From contig NC_011984.1 in the NCBI RefSeq assembly GCF_000016285.1, forward strand, positions 147,621 to 211,620: a stretch of 64,000 bases of DNA, given 5' to 3'. Under the pieces are notes generated by a model. The model did no database searches, was not told where the DNA came from, and worked only from the letters and a program-made list of their open reading frames with translations. Of this stretch, positions 19,526-29,362 are shown in pieces. Origin of the DNA: Allorhizobium ampelinum S4. GTDB lineage: Bacteria; Pseudomonadota; Alphaproteobacteria; Rhizobiales; Rhizobiaceae. The position numbers were made by a program, and so were the translations under genes. How positions within the stretch are numbered: position 1 is the first letter of the stretch; each line of letters starts with the position of its first letter.

Positions 19526-20542
19526 ATGAACATACTCCCTCTGGTGAGAACAAGCTTGCTGATATCGATCCTGCTCCTGGGCGCTGGGGGCACTGGTGCC
19601 TGGTATTGGTGGCAGAGCCGGCAAGACCAGCTGCCGGAGGGGCTGGTTTCCGGAAACGGGCGCATCGAATCTGATCAGGTCGAGATTTCTGCAAAGTCTG
19701 CCGGGCGCGTTCAAAAGGTGCTCGTACAGGAAGGAGATCTCGTTTCACCCGGGCAGGTGCTCGCCTATATCGACACGACGGAATTGCAGGCCTCCCGCGC
19801 AAAATACGTAGCAGACTTGGCAACGCAGGAAGCATCGATGCTTGAGGCCAAGGCGACAGTCGTCCAGCGGCAAGCGGAGCTCACGCTCAAGGAAGCCAAT
19901 CTGCGGCGGGCGCTCAATACCATCCAAAACGGCGCAATCAGCCAAAAGGAGCGTGACGAGGCGCAGAGCGAGCATGACTCTGCAAAGGCAATTCTGGACG
20001 CTTCGGAAAAGAGCGTGACCGCCAGCGAACGTTCTATCGATGCGGCGCAAGCGCTCATCGACCAGATCGATGCGCAGATTGCGGATGCCGCGCTTGCGGC
20101 GCCGGTGAAGGGGCGCGTCCTCTATCGGCTGGCAAATCCTGGAGAGGTTGTGAGCGCAGGAGGCAAGGTTCTCACGATCATCGATCTCGCCGAGATCTTT
20201 ATGGAAATCTACTTGCCCCTGGAACAGGCAATGCGTGTGCCTATCGGTTCGCAGGCCCGCATCCAGTTCGACGGTGCCGATTTCGCAATCCCCGCCAAGG
20301 TCAGCTTTGTCTCTCCGGAAGCCCAGTTCACGCCGAAGCAAGTCGAGACGCGCAACGAGAGGGACAAGCTGGTCTTCAGGCTCAAGCTCCGCGTCCCGCC
20401 AAGTCTGACCCAAAGCCACATAACAATGGTGAAGACGGGAGCGCGCGGGGTTGGCTATGTCCGCCTTGACCCGACCCCTCCCAACTGGCCCGATTCCCTC
20501 CAAAAGCGTTTCCAAGGCGATCCGATCGACGCGGGGGATTGA
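19526..20542 (+). CDS. HlyD/YhiI-type membrane-fusion (periplasmic adaptor) protein
   Basis: The 338-residue protein has an N-terminal membrane anchor (residues about 8-28, ending in WYWWQSR). It then has a biotinyl-lipoyl half (ISAKSAGRVQKVLVQEGDLVSPGQVLAYID), a long Ala/Glu/Gln-rich coiled-coil hairpin (about 85-190), and the second lipoyl half (LAAPVKGRVLYRLANPGEVVSAGG). ATG 19526 gives MNILPLV. It forms an operon with the next two genes, the order yhiI-rbbA-yhhJ of enteric bacteria. It probably links the inner-membrane ABC exporter to an outer-membrane channel encoded elsewhere. Confidence 0.88.
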   Translation: MNILPLVRTSLLISILLLGAGGTGAWYWWQSRQDQLPEGLVSGNGRIESDQVEISAKSAGRVQKVLVQEGDLVSPGQVLAYIDTTELQASRAKYVADLATQEASMLEAKATVVQRQAELTLKEANLRRALNTIQNGAISQKERDEAQSEHDSAKAILDASEKSVTASERSIDAAQALIDQIDAQIADAALAAPVKGRVLYRLANPGEVVSAGGKVLTIIDLAEIFMEIYLPLEQAMRVPIGSQARIQFDGADFAIPAKVSFVSPEAQFTPKQVETRNERDKLVFRLKLRVPPSLTQSHITMVKTGARGVGYVRLDPTPPNWPDSLQKRFQGDPIDAGD

Positions 20543-20544
20543 CG

Positions 20545-23286
20545 ATGGCGACGGCGAACGATCCAATCGCCCGGATCTCCGGCGTGTCCCATCACTTCGG
20601 CAAGCTCCAGGCGCTGCGCGACGCGTCCATTGACTTGCCGGCTGGGCAAATGGTCGCCTTGATTGGCCCTGACGGAGCCGGCAAATCGACATTGCTCGGC
20701 CTGATCGCCGGCACACGCAAGATCCAGACGGGGACTATTCGTGTGCTGGGCGGCGACATGGGAGATGCGGCCCATAGGCGCGACGTCTGCACACAAATCG
20801 CTTATATGCCGCAAGGCCTGGGCAAAAACCTCTATCAGGAAATCAGCGTCGCGGAAAACCTCGCCTTTTTCGGCACACTGTTCGGCCTCTCCAGCCAGGA
20901 GCGCGCCATTCGTACAGAGAGGCTGGCGACCGCCACCGGACTGCTCGCCTTTTTGGATCGTCCCGCCGGCAAGCTGTCAGGGGGAATGAAGCAAAAGCTC
21001 GGCCTCTGCTGCGCCCTGATCCATGATCCCGATCTTCTTATTCTCGACGAACCGACAACGGGCGTCGACCCGCTTTCGCGTCGCCAATTCTGGACGTTGA
21101 TTGCCGACCTCAGACGCGAACGGTCAAGCATGAGCGTGATCGTCTCAACCGCCTATATGGACGAGGCGAGCGAATGCGATTGGCTCGTCGCCATGGACGA
21201 GGGCAGGATCCTCACCTCTGGTACGCCTGCCGAATTGCGCGCCTCCACGGGCGAGCAGGATCTCGAAGCAGTCTTCACCGCCCTCCAGGCGGGCGAGAAG
21301 ACCGTGAAAGCCCCCCTGGTCATCCCGCCGCGGCCCAGCAGCACGGAACCGCCCATCATCGTGGCGAAGGAGCTGACCTGCCGTTTTGGCAAGTTCACCG
21401 CTGTGGACCGCGTCAGCTTTACGATCGAAAAGGGTGAAATCTTCGGCTTTCTCGGCTCGAACGGCTGCGGCAAGACCACGACCATGAAGATGCTGACCGG
21501 GCTTCTGGCACCAAGCGAAGGAGAGGCCACGGTTTGCGGCAAGCTGGTTGACGCCCACGATCTATCGATACGCCGGCGCGTGGGCTTCATGTCGCAGTCC
21601 TTCTCGCTCTATGGCGAATTGACGGTGCGGCAAAACCTGCTTCTGCATGCACGCCTGTTCCACCTGCCCGAAGCAGACGCAAAAGTCCGCATTGAGAAGC
21701 TCGTGACGGACACCGGTCTTACCGGTTATGCCGATTCCGAGGCCGGATCGCTGCCGCTCGGCGTCCGGCAGCGTCTGTCGCTGGCGGTGGCGATCGTGCA
21801 TGATCCCGAACTTCTGATTTTGGACGAGCCAACCTCCGGCGTCGACCCGCAGGCGCGGGACGAATTCTGGCGGCTGCTTGTCGATTTGTCGCGCAACCGA
21901 GGCGTCACGATCTTCGTGTCGACGCATTTTATGAACGAGGCGATGCGGTGCGACCGCATCTCGTTGATGCATGCCGGCCGCGTGCTTGTCTGCGATGCAC
22001 CTGAAGCAGTCATCGCCTCTCGCCGCGGCGCCAATCTGGAGGAAGCGTTCATCTCCTACATAGAGGAGGCAGAATCATCCCAGTCCTCCAATCCGGCGAC
22101 GGCCCCCTCGACAACGATCGTGGCGAGCGCAGAGCCGCTTTCTCCAGCAAAGCCTGCATACATGCCGCTTCGGCGCCTCCTGGCATACTCGCAATGCGAG
22201 ACCCGGTCTCTGTTGCGTGACCCGATCCGCCTCGCCTTCGCCTTTCTCGGCTCTTTCGTCATGCTTCTGATCTTCGGCTTCGGCATGTCCAACGATGTGA
22301 CCAATCTCACCTTCGCAGCGCTCGACCATGACAACACGCCGGAAAGCCGCTCCTATCTAGCCAATTTCTCCAGTTCTAATTATTTCGTAGAGAAATCCGC
22401 GATTGGCAGTCTCCAGGAACTGGAAGGCCGCCTACGCTCCAACGACATCACGCTTGCCATCGAAATTCCTCCCAACTTCGGCCGGATGGTCAAGCGCGGC
22501 GACGACTGGCAGGTGTCTGCCTGGATCGATGGCGCCAACACCTCACGCGCAGCTACGATCGAGGGCTATGTCGAGCAGGCACACAACCTCTTCTCTGATG
22601 AGCGGGAACGGGAGTCGAGTTCACCCTCGACATCGGAAGCAAGCACCTCGATCCAGGTCCGCTACCGCTACAATCCGACAGCGGAGAGCATATACGGAAT
22701 AGGCCCATCTGTGCCGGCAATGCTGCTTATGATGTTCCTCGCTATCCTGATGGCGGTTAGTGTGGCGCGGGAAAAGGAAATCGGCACGATCGCAAACTTC
22801 TACGCCACGCCGACGACACGGCTCGAATTTCTGCTTGGAAAACAACTCCCCTATATCGGCGTTGGCATGGCCAACTTCGCGATCATGACCATTACCGTCT
22901 GGCTGCTGTTCGGCGTGCCTCTCAAGGGAAGCGTCGTGGCGCTGACATTGGGCGCCCTGCTCTATACGGCCGCCGCTTCTGGCTACGGACTTTTCATTTC
23001 GAGCTTCACCAAGAGCCAGGTCGCCGCCGTCTTCGCGGCGGCGGTGCTGTCGCTACTGCCGACCATGCAGTTCTCGGGAATGATGCAGCCGGTTTCGACC
23101 CTTGAAGGCGCCGCGCGGCTGATGGGCAATCTGTGGCCGACATCTTATTACATGCAGATCAGCGTCGGCGCTTTCACCAAGGGGCTCGGCTTCGGCGACC
23201 TCTCCAAGGACCTGCTCCTGCTTACCCTGTTTGCGCCGGCCTTCCTCGTGCTCTCCCTGTTCTTCCTGAAGAAGCAGGAGAAATAG
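20545..23286 (+). CDS. rbbA: RbbA-type fusion: two ABC ATPase domains plus ABC-2 permease
   Basis: The 913-residue protein has ATPase domain 1 (Walker A GPDGAGKST, signature LSGGMKQKL, Walker B LLILDEPTTGVDP), ATPase domain 2 (GSNGCGKTT, LILDEPTSGVDP, with a less usual signature LPLGVRQRL), and a C-terminal ABC-2 membrane domain (from about residue 550). Enteric RbbA has this layout and is annotated as a ribosome-associated ATPase, but its operon context here points to export. ATG 20545 is preferred over TTG 20539. The gene starts two bases after the HlyD stop. The second signature deviates from LSGGQ, which may make one site weakly active. Confidence 0.9.
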   Translation: MATANDPIARISGVSHHFGKLQALRDASIDLPAGQMVALIGPDGAGKSTLLGLIAGTRKIQTGTIRVLGGDMGDAAHRRDVCTQIAYMPQGLGKNLYQEISVAENLAFFGTLFGLSSQERAIRTERLATATGLLAFLDRPAGKLSGGMKQKLGLCCALIHDPDLLILDEPTTGVDPLSRRQFWTLIADLRRERSSMSVIVSTAYMDEASECDWLVAMDEGRILTSGTPAELRASTGEQDLEAVFTALQAGEKTVKAPLVIPPRPSSTEPPIIVAKELTCRFGKFTAVDRVSFTIEKGEIFGFLGSNGCGKTTTMKMLTGLLAPSEGEATVCGKLVDAHDLSIRRRVGFMSQSFSLYGELTVRQNLLLHARLFHLPEADAKVRIEKLVTDTGLTGYADSEAGSLPLGVRQRLSLAVAIVHDPELLILDEPTSGVDPQARDEFWRLLVDLSRNRGVTIFVSTHFMNEAMRCDRISLMHAGRVLVCDAPEAVIASRRGANLEEAFISYIEEAESSQSSNPATAPSTTIVASAEPLSPAKPAYMPLRRLLAYSQCETRSLLRDPIRLAFAFLGSFVMLLIFGFGMSNDVTNLTFAALDHDNTPESRSYLANFSSSNYFVEKSAIGSLQELEGRLRSNDITLAIEIPPNFGRMVKRGDDWQVSAWIDGANTSRAATIEGYVEQAHNLFSDERERESSSPSTSEASTSIQVRYRYNPTAESIYGIGPSVPAMLLMMFLAILMAVSVAREKEIGTIANFYATPTTRLEFLLGKQLPYIGVGMANFAIMTITVWLLFGVPLKGSVVALTLGALLYTAAASGYGLFISSFTKSQVAAVFAAAVLSLLPTMQFSGMMQPVSTLEGAARLMGNLWPTSYYMQISVGAFTKGLGFGDLSKDLLLLTLFAPAFLVLSLFFLKKQEK

Positions 23287-23288
23287 GC

Positions 23289-24413
23289 ATGATAAGCCTA
23301 TCCACCATAGTCTGGCTCGGAATCAAGGAACTGCGGACGCTTGCTAAGGACATGATGATGATCCTCTTCATCATCTGGTCCTTCGGTTTCAGCATCTACA
23401 CGCAAGCGAGCGGCGGCGGAGAAACCGTCAACAACGCGGCAATCGCTTTTGTCGACGAAGATCACTCTCGGCTGTCCCGCTCGATCGCGGAGCAATTTGC
23501 GCCGCCCTACTTCCAACTGGTCAAAACAATCAGAGCAGCCGATATCGACCGGGCGATGGACGAGGGGGACTACACCTTTATCCTCGTTATTCCGCCGGGA
23601 TTTGAAAAGGACACGATACGCGGACGCGACACCGATGTTCAACTGCTTGTGGATGCGACGGCCTCCCAGCAGGCGGGGCTCGGGTCCAGCTACATTCAGA
23701 ATTACGTGACCGCTGCCGTAAAACGACTCCGCAACGAATATGAACAGACGACCGGCCTTTCCTCCAATCTCGTCATTCGCCGCGCCTTTAATCCCAACGG
23801 CACACAATCCTGGTTCAGGGCGATCGTGAGCCTCACGGATCAACTGTCAATGCTGATCATCATCCTCACCGGCGCAGCCCTTCTGCGTGAGCGCGAGCAT
23901 GGCACGATCGAGCATCTGCTGGTCATGCCGATCACTGCGGTCGAAATCGCGCTCGCCAAGGTCTGGTCGAACGGACTTGTCATCCTCGTCGCGTTCGCTT
24001 GTTCGCTTTTGTTCATCGTCGAGGGCGCGCTTGACGTTCCCGTCGCCGGCTCGCACGCCCTGCTCTTTCTTGGCACCGCAATCTACGTATTCGCTGCATC
24101 CGCCATCGGTATTTTCCTCGGCACGTTGGCGCGCACTATGGCCCAATTTGCGCTGCTCATGATCATGACGGTCATGCCCATCATGATGTTGTCCGGCGGT
24201 ATGTCTCCGGTGGAGAGCCAACCGCAATGGATTCAGTATGTGACGTGGTTGCTTCCGTCGCGCCACTACATCAGCTTCATGCAGGCGATTGTTTATCGGG
24301 GTGCTGATTTCGCGACCGTGTGGAAGGAGTTCGCGACCGTATTGGTAATGGGTTTGACCTTCCTCACCGCAAGCCTTCTTGCCTTCCGGCGCTCGGTGGC
24401 GGCCACGCGCTAA
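23289..24413 (+). CDS. yhhJ: ABC-2 type transporter permease, YhhJ-like
   Basis: The 374-residue protein has one N-terminal membrane helix, a large periplasmic domain (about 40-170, with AIAFVDEDHSRLSRSIAEQF), and five C-terminal helices with LLREREHGTIEHLLVMPI and LLPSRHYISFMQAIVYRG, hallmarks of ABC-2 permeases. ATG 23289 lies three bases after the rbbA-like stop. It pairs with the membrane half of the preceding protein to form a drug- or hydrophobic-compound-exporting channel. The export substrate is not readable. Confidence 0.9.
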   Translation: MISLSTIVWLGIKELRTLAKDMMMILFIIWSFGFSIYTQASGGGETVNNAAIAFVDEDHSRLSRSIAEQFAPPYFQLVKTIRAADIDRAMDEGDYTFILVIPPGFEKDTIRGRDTDVQLLVDATASQQAGLGSSYIQNYVTAAVKRLRNEYEQTTGLSSNLVIRRAFNPNGTQSWFRAIVSLTDQLSMLIIILTGAALLREREHGTIEHLLVMPITAVEIALAKVWSNGLVILVAFACSLLFIVEGALDVPVAGSHALLFLGTAIYVFAASAIGIFLGTLARTMAQFALLMIMTVMPIMMLSGGMSPVESQPQWIQYVTWLLPSRHYISFMQAIVYRGADFATVWKEFATVLVMGLTFLTASLLAFRRSVAATR

Positions 24414-25033
24414 GCGTCGGGAACACGCCGCGACAAGAGCATCGGCTCTCAATGCGATAAGGATGCATTCACACCAAACGCAACGCCCGAGTGACCGGGC
24501 GAAGGATTTTCTATTCCTGCGACTTATAAAGGCGAACATGAGAGTGGTTAGTTTCCAAAGAAGAAGAGGCCCGAGTTTACCTTGGATCTGATCGCGGCCG
24601 GTTGCCTAAACTGATGACGGTGTCACCACGAGCGCGGCTTAAGACTGCAGCCTGAGGGTGGCTGAGAGATCGTCAAGACCGTCCTCTGGACGAACTATCT
24701 CGACCTGGTTGGGCCAGCGCCAACGCCATCGGGCAGACGGTCAAAGCAAAATGGCCCTCGGCGCGATGCAAGCGGGGGCTTGATTTAAGCTATGTACGAT
24801 CCGCCTTTTCCTTCTCATGCTCTGGATTTGACGAGACTGACAAAGTCCCGGGGCGCTGAGGCATGCTGAGTTACTCGACGATGGCTCGATCGAGATCACG
24901 TTCACATCGCACAATGGCGACGAGGCTGGTTCAGCTAATTGAGCTTGATCAATGCGACTGTTCTCGTCTGGCCAAATAGTGGTGCTCGATCGCAGCCGCG
25001 AAATCGGCATCCATAGTCAGGAGCCAGTTAATT
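24414..25033. other. Region between export operon and pnt operon
   Basis: About 620 bp with no gene that I can support. The right end is the leader of pntAA and contains a FixK/FNR-like box at 24939-24952. The rest has no repeats or recognisable remnants. Confidence 0.5.
24939..24952. promoter_or_regulatory. FixK/FNR-type anaerobox
   Basis: TTGAGCTTGATCAA matches the rhizobial FixK/FnrN consensus TTGATNNNNATCAA at nine of ten fixed bases. Its centre is about 88 bp upstream of the pntAA ATG, a plausible place for a class II activator site around -40 of a transcript with a leader of about 45 bases. It suggests induction of the pnt-aldehyde-alcohol dehydrogenase operon at low oxygen. One match by eye could be chance. 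Confidence 0.6.
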
Positions 25034-26176
25034 ATGGCCTTTATTTTATCCGTCCTCCGAGAAACGCGCCAAGGGGAAAAGCGGGTCGCACTGGCGCCGT
25101 CCGTCGCCTCACGGCTCAAGCCACTCGGCGCCGATGTCCGGATCGAAACCGGCGCCGGCGCGGCCGCAACCTTTTCAGATGCCACCTTGGCTGACTGCCG
25201 AATCGAAGACGATCAGCAAACGCTTCTTGGCAATGCCGATATCGTACTTGCCGTGCAGCCCCCGTCAGTTAAGGCGGTGACGCTGATGAAACCAGGCGCG
25301 GTGCTCATATCGTTCATCTATGGCGAGACGTCACCCGATCTCGTCAGAACGCTTCGGGATGGCAAGATCACCAGTTTCGCAATGGAGCAGATTCCGCGCA
25401 TTAGCCGGGCGCAGGCGATGGACGCGCTGTCGAGCCAGGCCGCACTCGCCGGCTATTACGCGCTGTTGCTTGGCGCCGTTCATATGCCCCGCATTCTGCC
25501 GATGATGACGACCGCGGTCGGTTCGCTACGCGCCGCCAAAGTGCTGGTGTTGGGTCTCGGCGTCGCCGGGCTTCAGGCGCTTGCAACGGCTCATCGCCTT
25601 GGTGCGATCACCGAAGGCTATGACGTCCGGCCGGAGACCAAGGAACAAGCCCTTTCGCTTGGTGCGAAGTTCGTCGAAACGGGCGTCGATGCCCGTGGCG
25701 AAGGCGGCTATGCCCGTGAGTTGACGGCCGAGGAAAAGGCCAAGGCTCAGACGGCACTCGACAAGCATATCGTCGAGGCCGACATGATCATCACCACGGC
25801 GTCGGTTCCCGGCCGTCCGGCCCCCAAGCTCATCACGGCTGCACAAATCGCAGCCATGAAGCCTGGCGCCGTCATCGTCGATCTTGGCGCGGAAGGCGGC
25901 GGCAACTGTGAAGGCACGCGCCCTGGCGAAACCGTCACAGCCGGACCCGCCACCATTCTCGCCCCCCTGAACGTGCCCTCGATGCTCGCCCAGCATGCCA
26001 GCGAACTCTATGCCAAGAACCTGTTCCACTTCGTCCAGTTGATCGTCAAGGATGGCGCCGTGCATCTCGACTTCGACGACGAGATCGTCGCCGGCACCGT
26101 GCTCACCCATGACGGCGTCATTCGCAACGCTGCCGCCCGCATGGCGGCCGAAGCTACCGAGGAGAAGGTCGCATGA
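25034..26176 (+). CDS. pntAA: NAD(P) transhydrogenase subunit alpha part 1
   Basis: The 380-residue protein carries the NAD(H)-binding dI domain of proton-translocating transhydrogenase, in the split form found in alphaproteobacteria: VLRETRQGEKRVALAPSVA at the N-terminus, the Rossmann motif VLGLGVAGLQALATAHRLGA (about 172-191), and the mobile-loop region. ATG 25034 is preceded by AGGAG at 25019-25023. It overlaps pntAB by four bases. The enzyme moves hydride between NADH and NADP using the proton gradient, here supplying NADPH or balancing redox during fermentation-like metabolism. Confidence 0.93.
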   Translation: MAFILSVLRETRQGEKRVALAPSVASRLKPLGADVRIETGAGAAATFSDATLADCRIEDDQQTLLGNADIVLAVQPPSVKAVTLMKPGAVLISFIYGETSPDLVRTLRDGKITSFAMEQIPRISRAQAMDALSSQAALAGYYALLLGAVHMPRILPMMTTAVGSLRAAKVLVLGLGVAGLQALATAHRLGAITEGYDVRPETKEQALSLGAKFVETGVDARGEGGYARELTAEEKAKAQTALDKHIVEADMIITTASVPGRPAPKLITAAQIAAMKPGAVIVDLGAEGGGNCEGTRPGETVTAGPATILAPLNVPSMLAQHASELYAKNLFHFVQLIVKDGAVHLDFDDEIVAGTVLTHDGVIRNAAARMAAEATEEKVA

Positions 26177-26481
26177 GTGCCGACGTTACGCTGACCTGGC
26201 TGATCGCCCTTTACATCTTCATGCTTGCCGCCTTTACCGGTTATGAGGTAATCAGCCGCGTCCCCTCCATCCTGCACACACCGCTGATGTCGGGATCGAA
26301 CTTCATCCACGGCATCGTCGTGGTGGGCGCATTGCATACGCTGCTTACCGCCACCAGCATCCAAACGCAGATCATCGGTTTCTTTGGGGTCATGCTGGGC
26401 GCCGCCAACACGGCAGGCGGCTATGTCGTGACCGATCGCATGCTGGCAATGTTCCGCGCCAGCGGCCCGAAGGGAGGCTGA
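26173..26481 (+). CDS. pntAB: NAD(P) transhydrogenase subunit alpha part 2
   Basis: The 102-residue membrane protein is the small dIIa portion of transhydrogenase, with helices about 10-25, 45-62 and 65-85 and the motif GYEVISRVPSILHTPLMSG. Its start overlaps pntAA as ATGA and it ends three bases before pntB. Size and order match the three-gene pnt operon of rhizobia. Confidence 0.92.
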   Translation: MSADVTLTWLIALYIFMLAAFTGYEVISRVPSILHTPLMSGSNFIHGIVVVGALHTLLTATSIQTQIIGFFGVMLGAANTAGGYVVTDRMLAMFRASGPKGG

Positions 26482-26484
26482 CCC

Positions 26485-27918
26485 ATGTCGCTCGCCTTTC
26501 TTCTGGTACCTCTCGAGGGCATAAGCGGCCTTGCCGCCGCCGCCCTGTTCATCTTCGGCCTGAAGCGCATGTCTTCGCCGGTCACAGCGCTGGCGGGCAT
26601 CAAGATCGCCGGGATCGGCATGCTGGTCGCCGTGCTTTCCGCGTTTCTCGTGCTGGCGCGACTGGAACCGCAAGCCGAGGCCCGTTTCATGTCCAATCTG
26701 GCACTTGCACTGATCGCGCTGGCTATCGGCGGCGGTTGGGCCTTCTGGAGCGGCCGCAAGGTCGCCATGACCGGCATGCCCCAGATGGTGGCGCTCTATA
26801 ACGGCATGGGCGGTGGCGCGGCGGCCGCGATTGCCGCAGCCGAGATCATCCGGGGTGATCCACAGACCATGGTGCTGGCCAGCGCGACACTCGCCGGCGC
26901 TTTGATCGGGTCGGTCTCTCTGACCGGTTCGATCATTGCCTGGGCCAAGCTCGACGGCAGGGTCGACAAGCCATGGCGGTTTCCCGGTCAGCAAGTCCTC
27001 AACGGCGGCGTTTTCCTTGTCGCTCTGGGCCTCGCTGCTCTTGCGATCATGAACGGTGCGGGTGGCGCCGCAGCACCCCTCGTGGCGGTGCTGTTCTTCG
27101 TCGCCGCGCTCGCTTTCGGCGTGCTGATGACCTTACCCATCGGCGGCGCCGACATGCCGGTGGTGATCTCGCTTTACAATGCCTTTACTGGGCTGGCCGT
27201 CGGTCTCGAGGGCTACGCGCTCGCCAATCCCGCCCTGATGATCGCCGGCATGGTGGTCGGCTCCGCCGGCACGTTGTTGACGGTTCTCATGGCAAAGGCG
27301 ATGAACCGGTCCTTGTCGAACGTGCTGTTCAGCAATTTTGGCGAAACGCCTGTTGCAGGCAGCAGCGAGGTCGCCGGGAGCGTGAAGCCGGCGAATGCTA
27401 GCGATGCCGCGACGGCCCTGCATTACGCCTCGTCGGTCATCATCATTCCCGGGTACGGGCTCGCGGTCGCCCAGGCACAGCAGAAGCTCTACGAGTTCGT
27501 CAAGCTGCTTCAGGCCGGGGGTGTCGACGTCAAGTTCGCCATGCATCCCGTTGCCGGCCGCATGCCGGGGCACATGAACGTGCTGCTCGCCGAGGCTGGC
27601 GTCCCCTACGACATCATCTTCGACATGGAAGACATCAACGATGCCTTTGCCACGACCGATGCCGCATTGGTCATCGGCGCCAACGACGTCGTCAATCCCG
27701 CCGCCCGCACCGATAAGAGCTCACCGATCTACGGCATGCCGATCCTGAACGTCGACAAGGCCCATCAGGTTTATGTCATCAAGCGGGGCCAAGGCCGAGG
27801 ATATGCCGGCGTCGAGAACCTGCTGTTCTATGCCGACAACTGCAACATGGTCTACGGCGACGCCCAGGCTGTGCTGACGCAGATGGTTCAATCGATCAAG
27901 GAGCTTGCCGCGGCCTGA
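26485..27918 (+). CDS. pntB: NAD(P) transhydrogenase subunit beta
   Basis: The 477-residue protein has eight or nine N-terminal membrane helices (dIIb) and a soluble NADP-binding dIII domain (from about residue 300) with IIPGYGLAVAQAQ and MPGHMNVLLAEAGVPYD. It is complete. It forms the proton channel with pntAB and completes the enzyme. About 40 bp separate it from the aldehyde dehydrogenase gene, so the five genes are probably one transcript. Confidence 0.94.
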   Translation: MSLAFLLVPLEGISGLAAAALFIFGLKRMSSPVTALAGIKIAGIGMLVAVLSAFLVLARLEPQAEARFMSNLALALIALAIGGGWAFWSGRKVAMTGMPQMVALYNGMGGGAAAAIAAAEIIRGDPQTMVLASATLAGALIGSVSLTGSIIAWAKLDGRVDKPWRFPGQQVLNGGVFLVALGLAALAIMNGAGGAAAPLVAVLFFVAALAFGVLMTLPIGGADMPVVISLYNAFTGLAVGLEGYALANPALMIAGMVVGSAGTLLTVLMAKAMNRSLSNVLFSNFGETPVAGSSEVAGSVKPANASDAATALHYASSVIIIPGYGLAVAQAQQKLYEFVKLLQAGGVDVKFAMHPVAGRMPGHMNVLLAEAGVPYDIIFDMEDINDAFATTDAALVIGANDVVNPAARTDKSSPIYGMPILNVDKAHQVYVIKRGQGRGYAGVENLLFYADNCNMVYGDAQAVLTQMVQSIKELAAA

Positions 27919-27959
27919 GAGCGGCGGCTCCTCAATTCCATTCAGGAAAGGAGAAAGAC

Positions 27960-29351
27960 ATGACTTATGCAACCACTTATCCCTATACGGGTGAGGTCCT
28001 GAAGACGTTTCCGTCCGCCACCAATGCAGAGGTGGCGCAGGCGATCGACGCGGCTCATGCGGCCTTCCTGTCCTGGCGCGAGGCATCATTCACCGAGCGT
28101 GGCGCCGTTTTACAAAAGGCGGCCGACCTGCTGCGCAAGGACGCTGATGAGTATGCAAAGCTTCTGACGCTTGAAATGGGCAAGCTGTTCAGCGAAGCAA
28201 AAGCCGAGGTCGAACTGTCGGCAAAGATCTTCGAATATTACATGCACAATGCCGAACGACTTCTCACCCCGGAAAAGCTAACCGTAGCGGATCCCGCCGA
28301 AGGCGAGGCCGTCATCGTTTGCGAGCCACTCGGCGTGCTGCTCGCGATCGAACCCTGGAATTTCCCCTACTACCAGATTGCCCGCATCATTGCCCCGCAG
28401 CTGTCTGCAGGCAACACCATGCTTCTGAAACATGCGTCGAACGTGCCGCAGAGCGCGGCGGCGTTCGAAAAGCTGATGCATGAGGCCGGGTTGCCGCGAG
28501 GCGCCTTCACCAATCTCTATGCGACGCGCGCCCAGGTCGAGATGATCATCAATGATCCGCGCGTCCATGGCGTGGCTCTGACGGGTTCGGAAGATGCGGG
28601 CTCCATCGTCGCGGCCCAGGCCGGCAAAGCGCTGAAAAAATCCACCATGGAGCTCGGCGGTGCCGACGCCTTTGTCGTTCTAGCCGACGCAGACATGGAA
28701 AAGACAGTCAAGTGGGCGGTCTTCGGCCGTCACTGGAACGGCGGCCAGGTGTGTGTCTCCTCCAAGCGCATGATCGTCGTCGACACCGTCTACGACGAAT
28801 TTCTCGACCGCTATCGCAAAGGCGTGGCCGGTCTGAAAGCGGGCGATCCCTTCGACCCCGCGACGACGCTTGCACCGCTCTCCTCGCAAGGAGCGGCCGA
28901 CGACATAAAGGAAAAGATCCGCCAAGCTGTCGCCCATGGCGCCAAGGCCGAGGACGTAGGACCGCCGGTCCCCAACCAGGGCGCCTTCGTGCAGCCGACT
29001 ATCCTTACCGAAATCGGCGAGGACAACCCGGCACGCTATTGGGAGTTCTTCGGTCCCGTCTCCATGCTGTTCCGGGCGAAGGACGAGGAGGATGCGGTGC
29101 GCATCGCCAATGATTCGCCATTCGGTCTTGGTGGTTCGGTATTCACCTCCGACACGAAGAATGGCGCCGAGGTTGCCAAGCGCATCTCCACCGGCATGGT
29201 GTTCGTCAATCATCCGACCAAAGTCGAGGCGGATTTGCCTTTTGGCGGCGTCCGGCGCTCCGGCTATGGCCGCGAGCTCCTGGGCCTCGGTCTCAAGGAG
29301 TTCGTCAACCACAAGCTCATCGACGTCGTCGATATAGACGCTCGGTTCTGA
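27960..29351 (+). CDS. NAD(P)-dependent aldehyde (succinate-semialdehyde-like) dehydrogenase
   Basis: The 463-residue ALDH-superfamily enzyme has the cofactor loop [13 protein letters not shown], general base Glu in MELGGADAF and the catalytic Cys265 in GGQVCVSS. Its length fits the short gabD-like class often annotated as succinate-semialdehyde dehydrogenase. AGGAAAGGAG lies just before the ATG. Between the transhydrogenase and an alcohol dehydrogenase, oxidation of acetaldehyde or another small aldehyde is as likely as succinate semialdehyde. The adjacent pnt genes would recycle the reduced cofactor. Confidence 0.9.
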   Translation: MTYATTYPYTGEVLKTFPSATNAEVAQAIDAAHAAFLSWREASFTERGAVLQKAADLLRKDADEYAKLLTLEMGKLFSEAKAEVELSAKIFEYYMHNAERLLTPEKLTVADPAEGEAVIVCEPLGVLLAIEPWNFPYYQIARIIAPQLSAGNTMLLKHASNVPQSAAAFEKLMHEAGLPRGAFTNLYATRAQVEMIINDPRVHGVALTGSEDAGSIVAAQAGKALKKSTMELGGADAFVVLADADMEKTVKWAVFGRHWNGGQVCVSSKRMIVVDTVYDEFLDRYRKGVAGLKAGDPFDPATTLAPLSSQGAADDIKEKIRQAVAHGAKAEDVGPPVPNQGAFVQPTILTEIGEDNPARYWEFFGPVSMLFRAKDEEDAVRIANDSPFGLGGSVFTSDTKNGAEVAKRISTGMVFVNHPTKVEADLPFGGVRRSGYGRELLGLGLKEFVNHKLIDVVDIDARF

Positions 29352-29362
29352 AGGAGAATTCC

